A DNA stretch of 8,962 bases from Candidatus Uhrbacteria bacterium. GTDB lineage: Bacteria > Patescibacteriota > Patescibacteriia > UBA9934 > UBA11717. Within the stretch, counting starts at the first letter, position 1. Each line of letters opens with the position of its first letter. Positions 1 to 7,022 of the stretch are shown here, in pieces. The stretch is taken from assembly GCA_018701105.1 (NCBI GenBank), contig JABIWD010000029.1, forward strand, positions 1 through 8,962. Reading direction: 5' to 3'. The translations under genes and the position numbers were made by a program. Under the pieces are notes generated by a model. The model saw only the letters and a list, made by a program, of their open reading frames with translations, was not told the DNA's origin and ran no database searches.

Positions 1-769
1 ATGCTATATCTGTCGGCGCGGACTCCCACGCCATCTCAAACACCTTTCTCATAGCACTCGCTAACGGCGGATTCTCTATTACTACGCCAATTGGTATCCC
101 CTCATACGCAAACCCATATATCTCGTCACCTTTCACACTAATGTGACCGTTCATAGCAATCTTTCCCGGCTCAATGTATCGAACCTCCCAACCATATCTT
201 TGATGCACACGCTTCATAGACTCAACAGGCGGTTTGTCCGCAACTATCATTATCTTCCCCGATATCCGATTCCTCACCATCTTATCTTTGTGTGAATCAA
301 ATTCGTGTTCATCAAAAAACTCCCTCAGCAAATCGAACGGTACAATTTCAAAAAAATCTTTCGCTGTCTCCTCGTAACGACGAGACAATTGCGTGATCCC
401 CTCCTTGCCTTCAAAGAAATAAACGCGCGGTTTATCTTTCTTCTTATTCTCAATCGCCAAGAACTCCGGCAACGCCGACTCCACAACATCAATCTTTCCA
501 ATCAAATCCTCCGCCTGCCTCTTCAACATGGTAACGATCTTCTCAGGAGACGCAGCAGACAACAGTCTCTTCCCACCAGCATCTATACTTTTCATCAACC
601 CGCGTTCAATAAGTCCATCGATCACGTTATAAGCCGTCGTCCGCATGATCTGTGCGGCGTGCGCTATCTCCTGCACACTCGCACTACCAAGAGACAAACT
701 CACCAAGTACACACGGGCCTCGCGGTCAGACAATCCTGCGTGCCTTAATTGATCAACTAAATGTTGCAT
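1..769 (-). CDS. TrmB-family transcriptional regulator, partial (C-terminus beyond left edge)
   Basis: A frame open from ATG at 769 to the window edge gives 256 codons without a stop. Residues 13-60 form the winged helix-turn-helix expected of the TrmB family (LSDREARVYLVSLSLG, then SVQEIAHAAQIMRTTAYNVIDGLIERGL). Residues 75-110 are a likely coiled-coil dimer linker, and 114-256 form an alpha/beta C-terminal domain (RVYFFEGKEGI) typical of TrmB-like proteins. Characterised TrmB proteins, mostly archaeal, are DNA-binding regulators that sense sugars; the ligand and targets here are unknown. The ATG places the helix-turn-helix at the usual distance from the N-terminus. It overlaps the end of the upstream glycosyltransferase gene by 13 nt, and I see no Shine-Dalgarno sequence, so translation is probably coupled. 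The protein probably ends only a few residues past the edge, judged from the C-terminal domain looking nearly complete. The family call is firm; its role in controlling envelope genes is inference from position. Confidence 0.88.
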   Translation of the reverse strand, partial: MQHLVDQLRHAGLSDREARVYLVSLSLGSASVQEIAHAAQIMRTTAYNVIDGLIERGLMKSIDAGGKRLLSAASPEKIVTMLKRQAEDLIGKIDVVESALPEFLAIENKKKDKPRVYFFEGKEGITQLSRRYEETAKDFFEIVPFDLLREFFDEHEFDSHKDKMVRNRISGKIMIVADKPPVESMKRVHQRYGWEVRYIEPGKIAMNGHISVKGDEIYGFAYEGIPIGVVIENPPLASAMRKVFEMAWESAPTDIA

Positions 770-1848
770 AGCACGTCGAGTGTTCTTTGCGCCGTCGTTG
801 TCCAATCAAAGTCTTGAGCTCTAACTAAACCTTTACGAATCATCTCTTCACGAGTCTCCGGCTTCATCATCTCGTCCAAAGCCCGCATCCAAGCGCCATG
901 AGCATCCAACGGAACAAACATCGGCGCAGACTCCCCAACCTCATGCAATACCTCTAAATCCGAGCACACGAAAGGCACACCCGACGCCATAGCCTCTAAG
1001 GTTGGCATACCAAACCCCTCAAACCGCGTTGGAAATACCTCAACCAAAGCTCCTGATCGCAAAGGTCCAAGGTCTTTATAATCAACGTGCCCAATCTCGT
1101 GAATATCATCACGCGATGATGCTATCTCATGAATCTTGTCATAGCCCACTTCACCCGGAGTTCCTCCGAGCACAAGCTCAACATCATGATCACCCTGGTC
1201 TTTCCAAGAAGTAAACGCTTTCAGAAACGGGGCAATTCCCTTTTTGTCCTCCAATCTACCAACATAAAAAAGATACGGCTTCTGCAGCTCGTAATCAGCT
1301 TTAACACGAGCAACCTCGGCGTCATCCTGACCTCGCACCTTAAACATCGCTTTATCGTATCCAAAATGGATAGTCTCGATCTTCGAATCGTCGGCGCTGT
1401 AACTCGAGATGATATCCCGCCTCGTAGTGTCAGTTATAGTGATGACCTTGTCTGCAATATTTACCGCGCGTGAATGTGCACGCTTAAATCTCTTAAGTTG
1501 GTCCTGTGAGTAGTACTCGGGATGATGCAGGAATCCTAAATCGTGAATCGTAGTCACAACTTTCCCGGGCAACACATACGGCAGCTCATCACCGGGCACA
1601 AAAATAACATCTGGGCGATCTTTGAACAGCTCCCATGACCATCTAATTTTTGACCATCCTGGCAGGTCCCACTTGAGCACTTTATTTGTCCATCGACCTT
1701 TCAACTCAAAATCGAGTGGTCTATGAGAATACAAAACGACCTCAAGATCTGGCTCGAGCTCGTTCATTTTCTTTAGCAGTCGGTACACATACCATTCCAC
1801 TCCCGTCTTCTGCTCTTTCGCCGCTGGCACGGCATCGATGGCTATCAT
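757..1848 (-). CDS. GT4-family glycosyltransferase (GT-B fold, mannosyltransferase-like)
   Basis: This 363-residue protein should be a cytoplasmic or membrane-peripheral retaining glycosyltransferase moving a sugar from a nucleotide-sugar donor to a lipid- or sugar-linked acceptor. The N-terminal domain has TGVEWYVYRLL (15-25) and TIHDLGFLHHPEYY (100-113), an arrangement known from mannosyltransferase-like GT4 enzymes. The C-terminal Rossmann domain begins near PYLFYVGRLEDKKG (191-204) and carries the donor-binding EX7E motif, E277 to E285 in EGFGMPTLE. Length is normal for the family, and there is no signal peptide or membrane segment. The ATG at 1848 lies 2 nt after the mreB stop (1851), and the TAG stop overlaps the regulator gene, so it is the middle gene of an mreB-GT-regulator operon. 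The family is clear; the sugar, linkage and acceptor cannot be read from sequence. Confidence 0.93.
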   Translation of the reverse strand: MIAIDAVPAAKEQKTGVEWYVYRLLKKMNELEPDLEVVLYSHRPLDFELKGRWTNKVLKWDLPGWSKIRWSWELFKDRPDVIFVPGDELPYVLPGKVVTTIHDLGFLHHPEYYSQDQLKRFKRAHSRAVNIADKVITITDTTRRDIISSYSADDSKIETIHFGYDKAMFKVRGQDDAEVARVKADYELQKPYLFYVGRLEDKKGIAPFLKAFTSWKDQGDHDVELVLGGTPGEVGYDKIHEIASSRDDIHEIGHVDYKDLGPLRSGALVEVFPTRFEGFGMPTLEAMASGVPFVCSDLEVLHEVGESAPMFVPLDAHGAWMRALDEMMKPETREEMIRKGLVRAQDFDWTTTAQRTLDVLCNI

Positions 1849-1850
1849 AT

Positions 1851-2861
1851 CTATCTCGTAAAGATCGACCTCTTATACGCCTCCAAGTTCTCCAGAGCAA
1901 CGCCCGTTCCTCGCGCAACACATAGCTGAGTATCGTCCGCAATGTATGTAGGCACCCCAGTAGCCTCAGCTATCAGCTTATCGATATTTCGCAACTGACT
2001 CGACCCACCCGACATTATAATTCCCTTATCCATAACATCCGCCGCAAGTTCCGGTGGTGTTTTTTGTAAAACCTCTTTCACTGTATCGACGATCCCCTGA
2101 AGCTCATTCACAATAGCTTCGGTAACATCGTCACTCGTAATATTTATAATCTTTGGTAATCCCGTAACAAGATCGCGTCCCTTCACTTCCATAGACAACT
2201 TATCTTCCAAATACATCGCAGACCCAATCTGGATCTTGATCTGCTCGGCAGTACGCTCACCGATAGCGAGTCCGTGGACTCGTCGTACATGATCCTGAAT
2301 TGCAGAGTCGATTCGCACCCCTCCGATTCGAACGGACTCAGACGCCACAATCCCCCCGAGAGAAATAACAGCCATCTCCGATGTCCCACCACCGATATCA
2401 ATAATCATGTGCCCCGATGGCGATCCAATAGGAATATTCGCTCCGATAGCCGCCACAATAGGCTCCTTGATGATGTATGCAGCCTTCGCTCCCGCGGCTA
2501 GTGTAGCATCGATCACCGCACGTCGTTCCGTTGATGTGATTCCACCAGGAACAGCAACCATAACCTCCGGTCGAATAAACCGAACACCACCGGTCGCCTT
2601 GTTGATGAAGTATCGCAACATAGCCTCAGTCGTTCGATAGTCCGCAATCACTCCATCCTTCAATGGGCGTCGAGCAACGATAGTGTCTGGAGTTCGTCCA
2701 AGCATGTCCTTGGCTTCTTTTCCAACGGCCAAAACCTTTCCATCAACCGTTGAAACAGCAACAACCGAAGGCTCGTTAATAATGATCCCTCGCTTGGGAA
2801 CATAGACCAAAACCGTAGTGGTCCCGAGGTCGATTCCAATTTTCTTTTGAAACATTGACAT
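1851..2861 (-). CDS. mreB: Rod shape-determining protein MreB (bacterial actin)
   Basis: This 336-residue protein (E. coli MreB has 347) is an actin-fold ATPase that polymerises under the inner membrane and directs peptidoglycan synthesis along the cell body. Visible motifs are phosphate 1, IDLGTTT (10-16); the catalytic-region KEP with E133 aligned to the catalytic E143 of E. coli; phosphate 2, DIGGGTSE (155-162); and the adenosine motif GIIMSGGSSQLRN near the C-terminus. The hydrophobic pair F95-I96 lies where MreB proteins have their membrane-insertion loop. The N-terminus is short, without the longer amphipathic helix of E. coli. Departures from the usual pattern are GTTTV for GTANT, KEP for EEP and GGS for GGG in the adenosine motif. 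ATG at 2861 is preferred; ATG at 2855 (residue 3) is an alternative, and neither has a clear ribosome binding site. First gene of its operon, with no mreC or mreD next to it in this window. Confidence 0.96.
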   Translation of the reverse strand: MSMFQKKIGIDLGTTTVLVYVPKRGIIINEPSVVAVSTVDGKVLAVGKEAKDMLGRTPDTIVARRPLKDGVIADYRTTEAMLRYFINKATGGVRFIRPEVMVAVPGGITSTERRAVIDATLAAGAKAAYIIKEPIVAAIGANIPIGSPSGHMIIDIGGGTSEMAVISLGGIVASESVRIGGVRIDSAIQDHVRRVHGLAIGERTAEQIKIQIGSAMYLEDKLSMEVKGRDLVTGLPKIINITSDDVTEAIVNELQGIVDTVKEVLQKTPPELAADVMDKGIIMSGGSSQLRNIDKLIAEATGVPTYIADDTQLCVARGTGVALENLEAYKRSIFTR

Positions 2862-2932
2862 GCACGCATCTTACACAAAATAAGGCCTCAACACAATCTT
2901 TGGCTACCATTAGCTCATATATAGCGCCCATC
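2862..2932 (-). promoter_or_regulatory. Probable promoter region of the mreB operon (elements uncertain)
   Basis: The mreB operon must start within the divergent gap 2862-3014 unless it is transcribed from inside the opposing gene. On the minus strand I see an AT-rich TATATA core near 2918-2923 and a TAAGAT hexamer close to the mreB start, preceded 17 nt upstream by TTGTGT. Both are poor matches to the sigma-70 consensus, so the region is assigned by position rather than by a convincing -35/-10 pair. Confidence 0.25.
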
Positions 2933-2961
2933 TTGACAATGCCCCATTTCTTTGCTATAGT
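2933..2961 (+). promoter_or_regulatory. Sigma-70 type promoter with extended -10 for the transglycosylase gene
   Basis: A perfect -35 TTGACA (2933-2938) is followed by a 17-nt spacer and TATAGT (2956-2961), one mismatch from TATAAT. TG at 2953-2954 sits one base before the -10 hexamer and forms an extended -10. The expected transcription start near 2968 gives a leader of about 47 nt rich in CA and AAC runs. This is by far the best promoter match in the window. The leader has only a weak purine stretch (AAGAGAG, about 12 nt before the ATG) as a ribosome binding site. Confidence 0.75.
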
Positions 2962-3014
2962 TAGCCGTTCATTCGTGTGCAGCAACAACCAACCAAGAGA
3001 GCGAGACAACGATA

Positions 3015-3977
3015 ATGAACGCAATCAAAACGATCCTGAGCTGGATCGGAGGGGCCATCGCATGGCTCTACCGACACAGTCTGGGGTTGTACCTGGGCTG
3101 GCTGCGGGAGTCTTCGGACTTCCGGCGCGGCTCCGCTGGGACCATCGCGGTTCTGGTGACCATCCTGTTGATCGGACTTGGCGTGTCCAAGGCCGTGAAC
3201 TGGGTCGGCGACCTGTTCGCCGAGGTAGACTTCAGCTCACCCATCGACCCGGCCGAGCCGGAGTACGTCGAGAAGGTGAGGCTCGCTCGAGACCGTCTGG
3301 CAGGGTTCGACAAGGACATCCTGCCGTACGTCCTCGACGAGTACAACGCGTACGTGAAGAACCCCAAGTGGCACGAGTACGCGAAGCGCTGCTTGAAGTT
3401 CACCGACGAGTTCCAGCGTGCAGAGAAGCTGACCCTGTACCCGTGGATCATGACCGCGGGCATGGCGTTGCACGAGAGTCGTTGCGACGAGAAGGTCAAG
3501 TCCTACGACAACGGTCGTGGACTGATGCAGATCACCAAGTACGATCCTCGACACACGAAGACCACCCGCGGGCTCCTCGGAGTACGCAAGGTGGACTTCG
3601 TCGGAGAGCCCTATCACAACATCGTGATGGGGATCGTGATCCACGACGACTACGAGCGTCGCTGGGGCTCCCGCGAACACGGGATGCTCAGCTACAACCG
3701 TGGCGTCGGGGGCACTCGTACCGATCTGAAGCAGTGCGGATGGAAGCAGGGCGAGCCCCTCCTGTCTGTGACTGAAATCCGCCCGTGCTTGACCTACAAG
3801 CCGCGCGGGTGGAAGCCGAGGACCTACACTCCTCGAGTTCTTGCGGCGATCGTGATCATGAATCGCGTCGTCGAAGGTGAGCCGCTCGTGCAACTCGAGC
3901 GGATCCGGCCGTCGGACATCCCAGGTTGGGACCCGACGAAGGATGGCGACACGGGCTGGTTCCCCAGCTTGTGGTAG
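3015..3977 (+). CDS. Membrane-anchored lytic transglycosylase-like protein (SLT domain)
   Basis: This 320-residue protein probably cleaves the MurNAc-GlcNAc bond of peptidoglycan outside the membrane. Residues 41-57 form a membrane helix (GTIAVLVTILLIGLG) preceded by R37-R38, giving an N-in topology; residues 4-19 are also hydrophobic. The SLT (lysozyme-like) domain is visible as ALHESRCD with E154 as predicted catalytic acid, GLMQI at 169-173 and SYNRG at 226-230, in the usual order. The extracytoplasmic part holds all four cysteines (126, 157, 241, 258), which could form two disulfides. The C-terminal tail after about residue 285 is unassigned. The gene is the only one on the plus strand and has its own promoter and terminator. 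GC is higher than around it (41, 34 and 38 of 60 in three lines counted, against 20, 29 and 30 of 60 in three neighbouring-gene lines), and 18 of 19 lysines use AAG. Recent transfer or selection for high expression could each explain this. A role in wall remodelling, secretion-system assembly or attack on a host cell wall is open. Confidence 0.87.
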   Translation: MNAIKTILSWIGGAIAWLYRHSLGLYLGWLRESSDFRRGSAGTIAVLVTILLIGLGVSKAVNWVGDLFAEVDFSSPIDPAEPEYVEKVRLARDRLAGFDKDILPYVLDEYNAYVKNPKWHEYAKRCLKFTDEFQRAEKLTLYPWIMTAGMALHESRCDEKVKSYDNGRGLMQITKYDPRHTKTTRGLLGVRKVDFVGEPYHNIVMGIVIHDDYERRWGSREHGMLSYNRGVGGTRTDLKQCGWKQGEPLLSVTEIRPCLTYKPRGWKPRTYTPRVLAAIVIMNRVVEGEPLVQLERIRPSDIPGWDPTKDGDTGWFPSLW

Positions 3978-3995
3978 CCCGCCACGAACACGAAG

Positions 3996-4029
3996 CCCGC
4001 CGGCGTCCTGCCGGCGGGTCTTTCCTTTT
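3996..4029 (+). terminator. Intrinsic terminator of the transglycosylase gene
   Basis: A perfect 9-bp GC-only stem pairs CCCGCCGGC (3996-4004) with GCCGGCGGG (4010-4018) around the loop GTCCT, followed by a T-rich tract (TCTTTCCTTTTC). It begins 18 nt after the TAG stop. Read on the minus strand the hairpin is followed by CTTCGTGTTCG rather than a T run, so it should act only for the plus-strand gene and not for the convergent DUF4012 gene. Confidence 0.85.
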
Positions 4030-6054
4030 CTAAAATTCCACCACGTAAGTCTGGTACGGTGCAGCCTTCGTTGTGTACGTGTAACTGTCATCGTACCAAT
4101 ACTCCGAAATCTCTTCTGGCGTTGCGCCCTTTATCGTTTCATCGAAGTCGAGGTCAAGATTCAACGCAGCTCTACTTATACCTGGCTGTCTTTGCACATG
4201 AAGCTCGTACTTACCCGCCTCAACCATCTCCGTAATCCTCGCAGGCAACTTGTAAATAAACTCAAGACTTCCGGTCGACCCTGGCTCTACGGCCGTAAAT
4301 GTTCCAAAAACCGTTGCACCAAACTCCTCTGTCACGTCCACGGGACCAACGGTACCATTAGGATTGTTCGTCTGGTCGTCCAATAACGAACCATTCACTC
4401 CAATCAACTCAGATCCCAGGGGAACATAAGCTCGTGTATACGTTCGGTAACGCGTTGTACGGTAGTCAAACCCTCCAAGATGGTCATAATTAACCTGCGC
4501 CGCAGCAATCAAGTCTCCGTTCACGTCACGATGCACTGAATACGTATACGCCCGACTTATCACCGAGTCCGTCTTCAACGCTCCCAAGTTTGCATCCACC
4601 ACCATTAGATGATCATGCTTTGCATGAACACGCAGATCTCCTGACCACCCCTGTCGCTCAAATACTTGCTGAACTGTTGGTTCTGCCGAGTATGCGAGTA
4701 TATCGTTATTGTCCAAGAGGTTCAGCGTCGACTCGAGGAGGTTCGATAGTAGCTCACCATCCGCTTGCTTGAATCGCGCGAATAATACGTCGATCAACTT
4801 TCCAATAATATCTTTTCGTTGGGTAACCGGGATTCCACGCTCGATAAACGCCTGCTCAACCTCGAACTCCAAAACATCAAAAAAGTTATCCGGTGTAAAC
4901 TCGACATCTCCAATCTGAACGTTGCCAAATAGCTCGAGCAAAGTCACCGCTACCTCGGGCGTAATCAAAATAGCTCCATCAAACTCCACGTTTGGCGCTG
5001 TAACCGGGTACTCTTCGGTCGATGGCACCGATATCTCATCCTTGTAAAACGCAATTGCCTGTCTTATTGCAGAAGGAACATCTGGAGACCAGTTAGCATC
5101 TCGGAGGTACCAGTTGTCGAGTCCTAGGTAGCGCTTGATCGGTGCCGGCGGTTCACGTCTAATGTGTCCAACTGACGGAGCGTCAACGGCGTAAATATCA
5201 TCCGTTTGAATATCCACGATCTCACCGTCTTTGAGTGTGAGCACGCCATACGTTCCCCAAAAACCTCCGGTTGGCCTAAGCTCTCCTGTGTTTTGTAAAA
5301 ATAACAAGTAGTTTTGCGTCCCTTCAAACCCCGCGACTTCTGGCAGTATCGACAACAAAGGCACCATCAACTGCAAAGAGTTGTCCACCAGGCGAATCTG
5401 CTCAAGCAACTCATCGCGTGCGAACCTAAGTCCGATAAACAAATCATCCGGATCAACACGCTCAAGATCTCGACGCTGCTGTCGTAGTCGAGCTCGTGCT
5501 TCCTCAAGATCTGGCACAGCTCTATACAATGCGAACACGAGTTCCATTCGGGCCTCGGGCGTCAACTCGGCATATGTATCAAAACTCGCCAGGCCACCTT
5601 CAAAGCCCTCAACAGTGTGGAGGTCGACCTCGATATCGATACCAATCTCAGCAAGTGTCGTTATCACGTCCAATGACGCCTTCCCGTCTTTAGCAAGCAA
5701 CAGTAGCGCCTCAATCTGTGGTCCGATCCAAGGGAACGGCTTCAAGAACCTAAGAGCCTGTAATCTCAAATTTATAGTCTCGAGTTCGTCGGAAGCTTTC
5801 TTTAAGTGCATCGTGGCGGACACAAAATCTCGACTCGCAACGGTCGCCTGAGCTGCAGAGATCTCTGAACGTACAACGCCACCTCTCTGAACTCCGTCTA
5901 CAACGGCGAGTCCTACGAGCCCAGCAATGACAGCAAATATTACGATAACAAAAACAAAAGCAATCGCAAATCGCTTTCGCCGTTTCCTCTTATGGAAGAA
6001 CGCGTCATCATGCATAATCTTCCAATATTGTACCACGTCGCTCGCGAGCGACAT
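4030..6054 (-). CDS. DUF4012 domain membrane-anchored protein
   Basis: This 674-residue protein begins with a basic stretch KRKRRKR (22-28) and one membrane helix (about 29-52), which puts the rest outside the cytoplasm. Residues 60-240 are mostly helical. The DUF4012 signature then appears as NYLLFLQNTGELRPTGGFWG (248-267), followed by a beta-rich region. The molecular function of DUF4012 is not established; from recall it occurs in CPR bacteria, Chloroflexi and Actinobacteria, often near surface-polysaccharide genes. It is the last of three closely packed genes, 10 nt after the GT2 gene stop, which suggests a role in export, modification or wall attachment of the glycan made by its neighbours; that is inference. 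ATG at 6054 is used; M14 is an alternative that would still keep the basic stretch and helix. There is no clear Shine-Dalgarno sequence. It ends with TAG at 4030-4032, facing the terminator of the plus-strand gene, and has no intrinsic terminator of its own. Confidence 0.9.
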   Translation of the reverse strand: MSLASDVVQYWKIMHDDAFFHKRKRRKRFAIAFVFVIVIFAVIAGLVGLAVVDGVQRGGVVRSEISAAQATVASRDFVSATMHLKKASDELETINLRLQALRFLKPFPWIGPQIEALLLLAKDGKASLDVITTLAEIGIDIEVDLHTVEGFEGGLASFDTYAELTPEARMELVFALYRAVPDLEEARARLRQQRRDLERVDPDDLFIGLRFARDELLEQIRLVDNSLQLMVPLLSILPEVAGFEGTQNYLLFLQNTGELRPTGGFWGTYGVLTLKDGEIVDIQTDDIYAVDAPSVGHIRREPPAPIKRYLGLDNWYLRDANWSPDVPSAIRQAIAFYKDEISVPSTEEYPVTAPNVEFDGAILITPEVAVTLLELFGNVQIGDVEFTPDNFFDVLEFEVEQAFIERGIPVTQRKDIIGKLIDVLFARFKQADGELLSNLLESTLNLLDNNDILAYSAEPTVQQVFERQGWSGDLRVHAKHDHLMVVDANLGALKTDSVISRAYTYSVHRDVNGDLIAAAQVNYDHLGGFDYRTTRYRTYTRAYVPLGSELIGVNGSLLDDQTNNPNGTVGPVDVTEEFGATVFGTFTAVEPGSTGSLEFIYKLPARITEMVEAGKYELHVQRQPGISRAALNLDLDFDETIKGATPEEISEYWYDDSYTYTTKAAPYQTYVVEF

Positions 6055-6064
6055 GGCGTGCCGC

Positions 6065-7021
6065 TCATCTACCTGTTGATGTATTGCTCAAAATCTCTCG
6101 TCGCCTGCTCCACATCTTTGGCAAATACGAAAGGCTACCTACAAACGCACCAGCCGATGTTGTGCCGAGCAGCAAAAGTCTTGGAAAATTTGATAGAGCA
6201 CGCGTGAAAGTCAGATTCTTAAATAACAATAAAAATCTATTTCGTCGCAACTCACTATTTTGCAGCGCATGTATCTCACCACGTTGAAAAACTCCCCGAT
6301 ATCTATATGCAACAGCACCTGGAACATATCCGATGCCTAAACCTGCATGCTGCAGCCTCCACGAAAGATCCTTATCTTCGTCGCCCGACCCAAAGTGCTT
6401 ATCCATGTACTCTTCTTCGCTGTGCCGCACTTTTACCAATGCCGATGCACGCACCAACATCATGGAACCCGGCACCGCGAACACTGCAGTATCGTCGTCA
6501 TACTGCTCAGCATCTATCTCTCCTGCTCCCCGTGGAACAAGATCAAGTCCCGAAGATAACACCGACCCAACCGAATCTATATGATCAGACTGGACGCGCT
6601 CATGCAATGCTTCGTCCTGAATATTCTCATCAAACATCCGGAGTATCTTTCCACCAACAGCACCCAACGTCTTGTCTTCCTGCATTTTGCACACCAAAGC
6701 CGAAACAACGTTTGGCTCCATGGTGACATCGGTATCGAGCATCAACACGAACTGGTCATCCAAATCAGAATTCTTCCAAGCCTGCATCGCCATGCGAATC
6801 AACTGGTTCTGCGCGCTCGCCGTTCCAATGTCCCTCGCATTCCGGATCGCCCTCGCTCCAGGCACCTCATCACGCAAAAAAGACGTAATCTTATCCGAAG
6901 ATGCATTATCTGCAATTCGAATCGTTACGTCTTCATATGTCTGTTGAGCAACCGCGCTAACAATCCCGGGCAAGGATCCCATCGCATTTCGCGCAACAAT
7001 GTGCACGCTTACGTTTGCCAT
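6065..7021 (-). CDS. GT2-family glycosyltransferase (rhamnosyltransferase-like)
   Basis: This 318-residue protein has the GT-A fold of family 2: an N-terminal nucleotide-binding region (VSVHIVARNAMGSLPGIV, then IRIADNASSD at 35-43), the metal-binding DxD motif as D96-T97-D98 in FVLMLDTDVTMEP, the segment FAVPGSMMLVRASAL (181-195), and the acceptor-site acidic motif GDEDKDLSWRLQHAG (213-227). This pattern resembles rhamnosyltransferases and related enzymes of O-antigen and exopolysaccharide pathways. A hydrophobic stretch at about 281-300 may anchor the C-terminus to the membrane. The ATG at 7021 lies 1 nt after the stop of the upstream membrane glycosyltransferase gene and has a good ribosome binding site inside that gene's last codons. 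It is the middle gene of the GT2-GT2-DUF4012 module. Donor sugar and acceptor are unknown. Confidence 0.92.
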   Translation of the reverse strand: MANVSVHIVARNAMGSLPGIVSAVAQQTYEDVTIRIADNASSDKITSFLRDEVPGARAIRNARDIGTASAQNQLIRMAMQAWKNSDLDDQFVLMLDTDVTMEPNVVSALVCKMQEDKTLGAVGGKILRMFDENIQDEALHERVQSDHIDSVGSVLSSGLDLVPRGAGEIDAEQYDDDTAVFAVPGSMMLVRASALVKVRHSEEEYMDKHFGSGDEDKDLSWRLQHAGLGIGYVPGAVAYRYRGVFQRGEIHALQNSELRRNRFLLLFKNLTFTRALSNFPRLLLLGTTSAGAFVGSLSYLPKMWSRRREILSNTSTGR

Positions 7022-7022
7022 A

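Noticed and set aside
305..748. Plus-strand open frame of 147 codons
   Set aside because: It is antisense to the TrmB-family regulator, whose winged helix and C-terminal domain read cleanly on the minus strand.
2913..2938. Minus-strand TTGTCA and TATATA as an mreB promoter pair
   Set aside because: The spacing is about 10 nt, too short for a sigma-70 promoter.
2855..3775. Second plus-strand open frame (306 codons) overlapping the transglycosylase gene
   Set aside because: Its start lies upstream of the promoter, its product is an Arg-rich shadow without motifs, and it is in a different frame from the SLT domain.
3237..4091. Long open frame on the minus strand (284 codons) opposite the transglycosylase gene
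   Set aside because: It lies in GC-rich DNA where stops are scarce. Its product is low-complexity, rich in Arg, Val, His and Leu, with no recognisable motif, and it runs through the terminator, while the plus-strand frame has clear SLT motifs, a promoter and a terminator.
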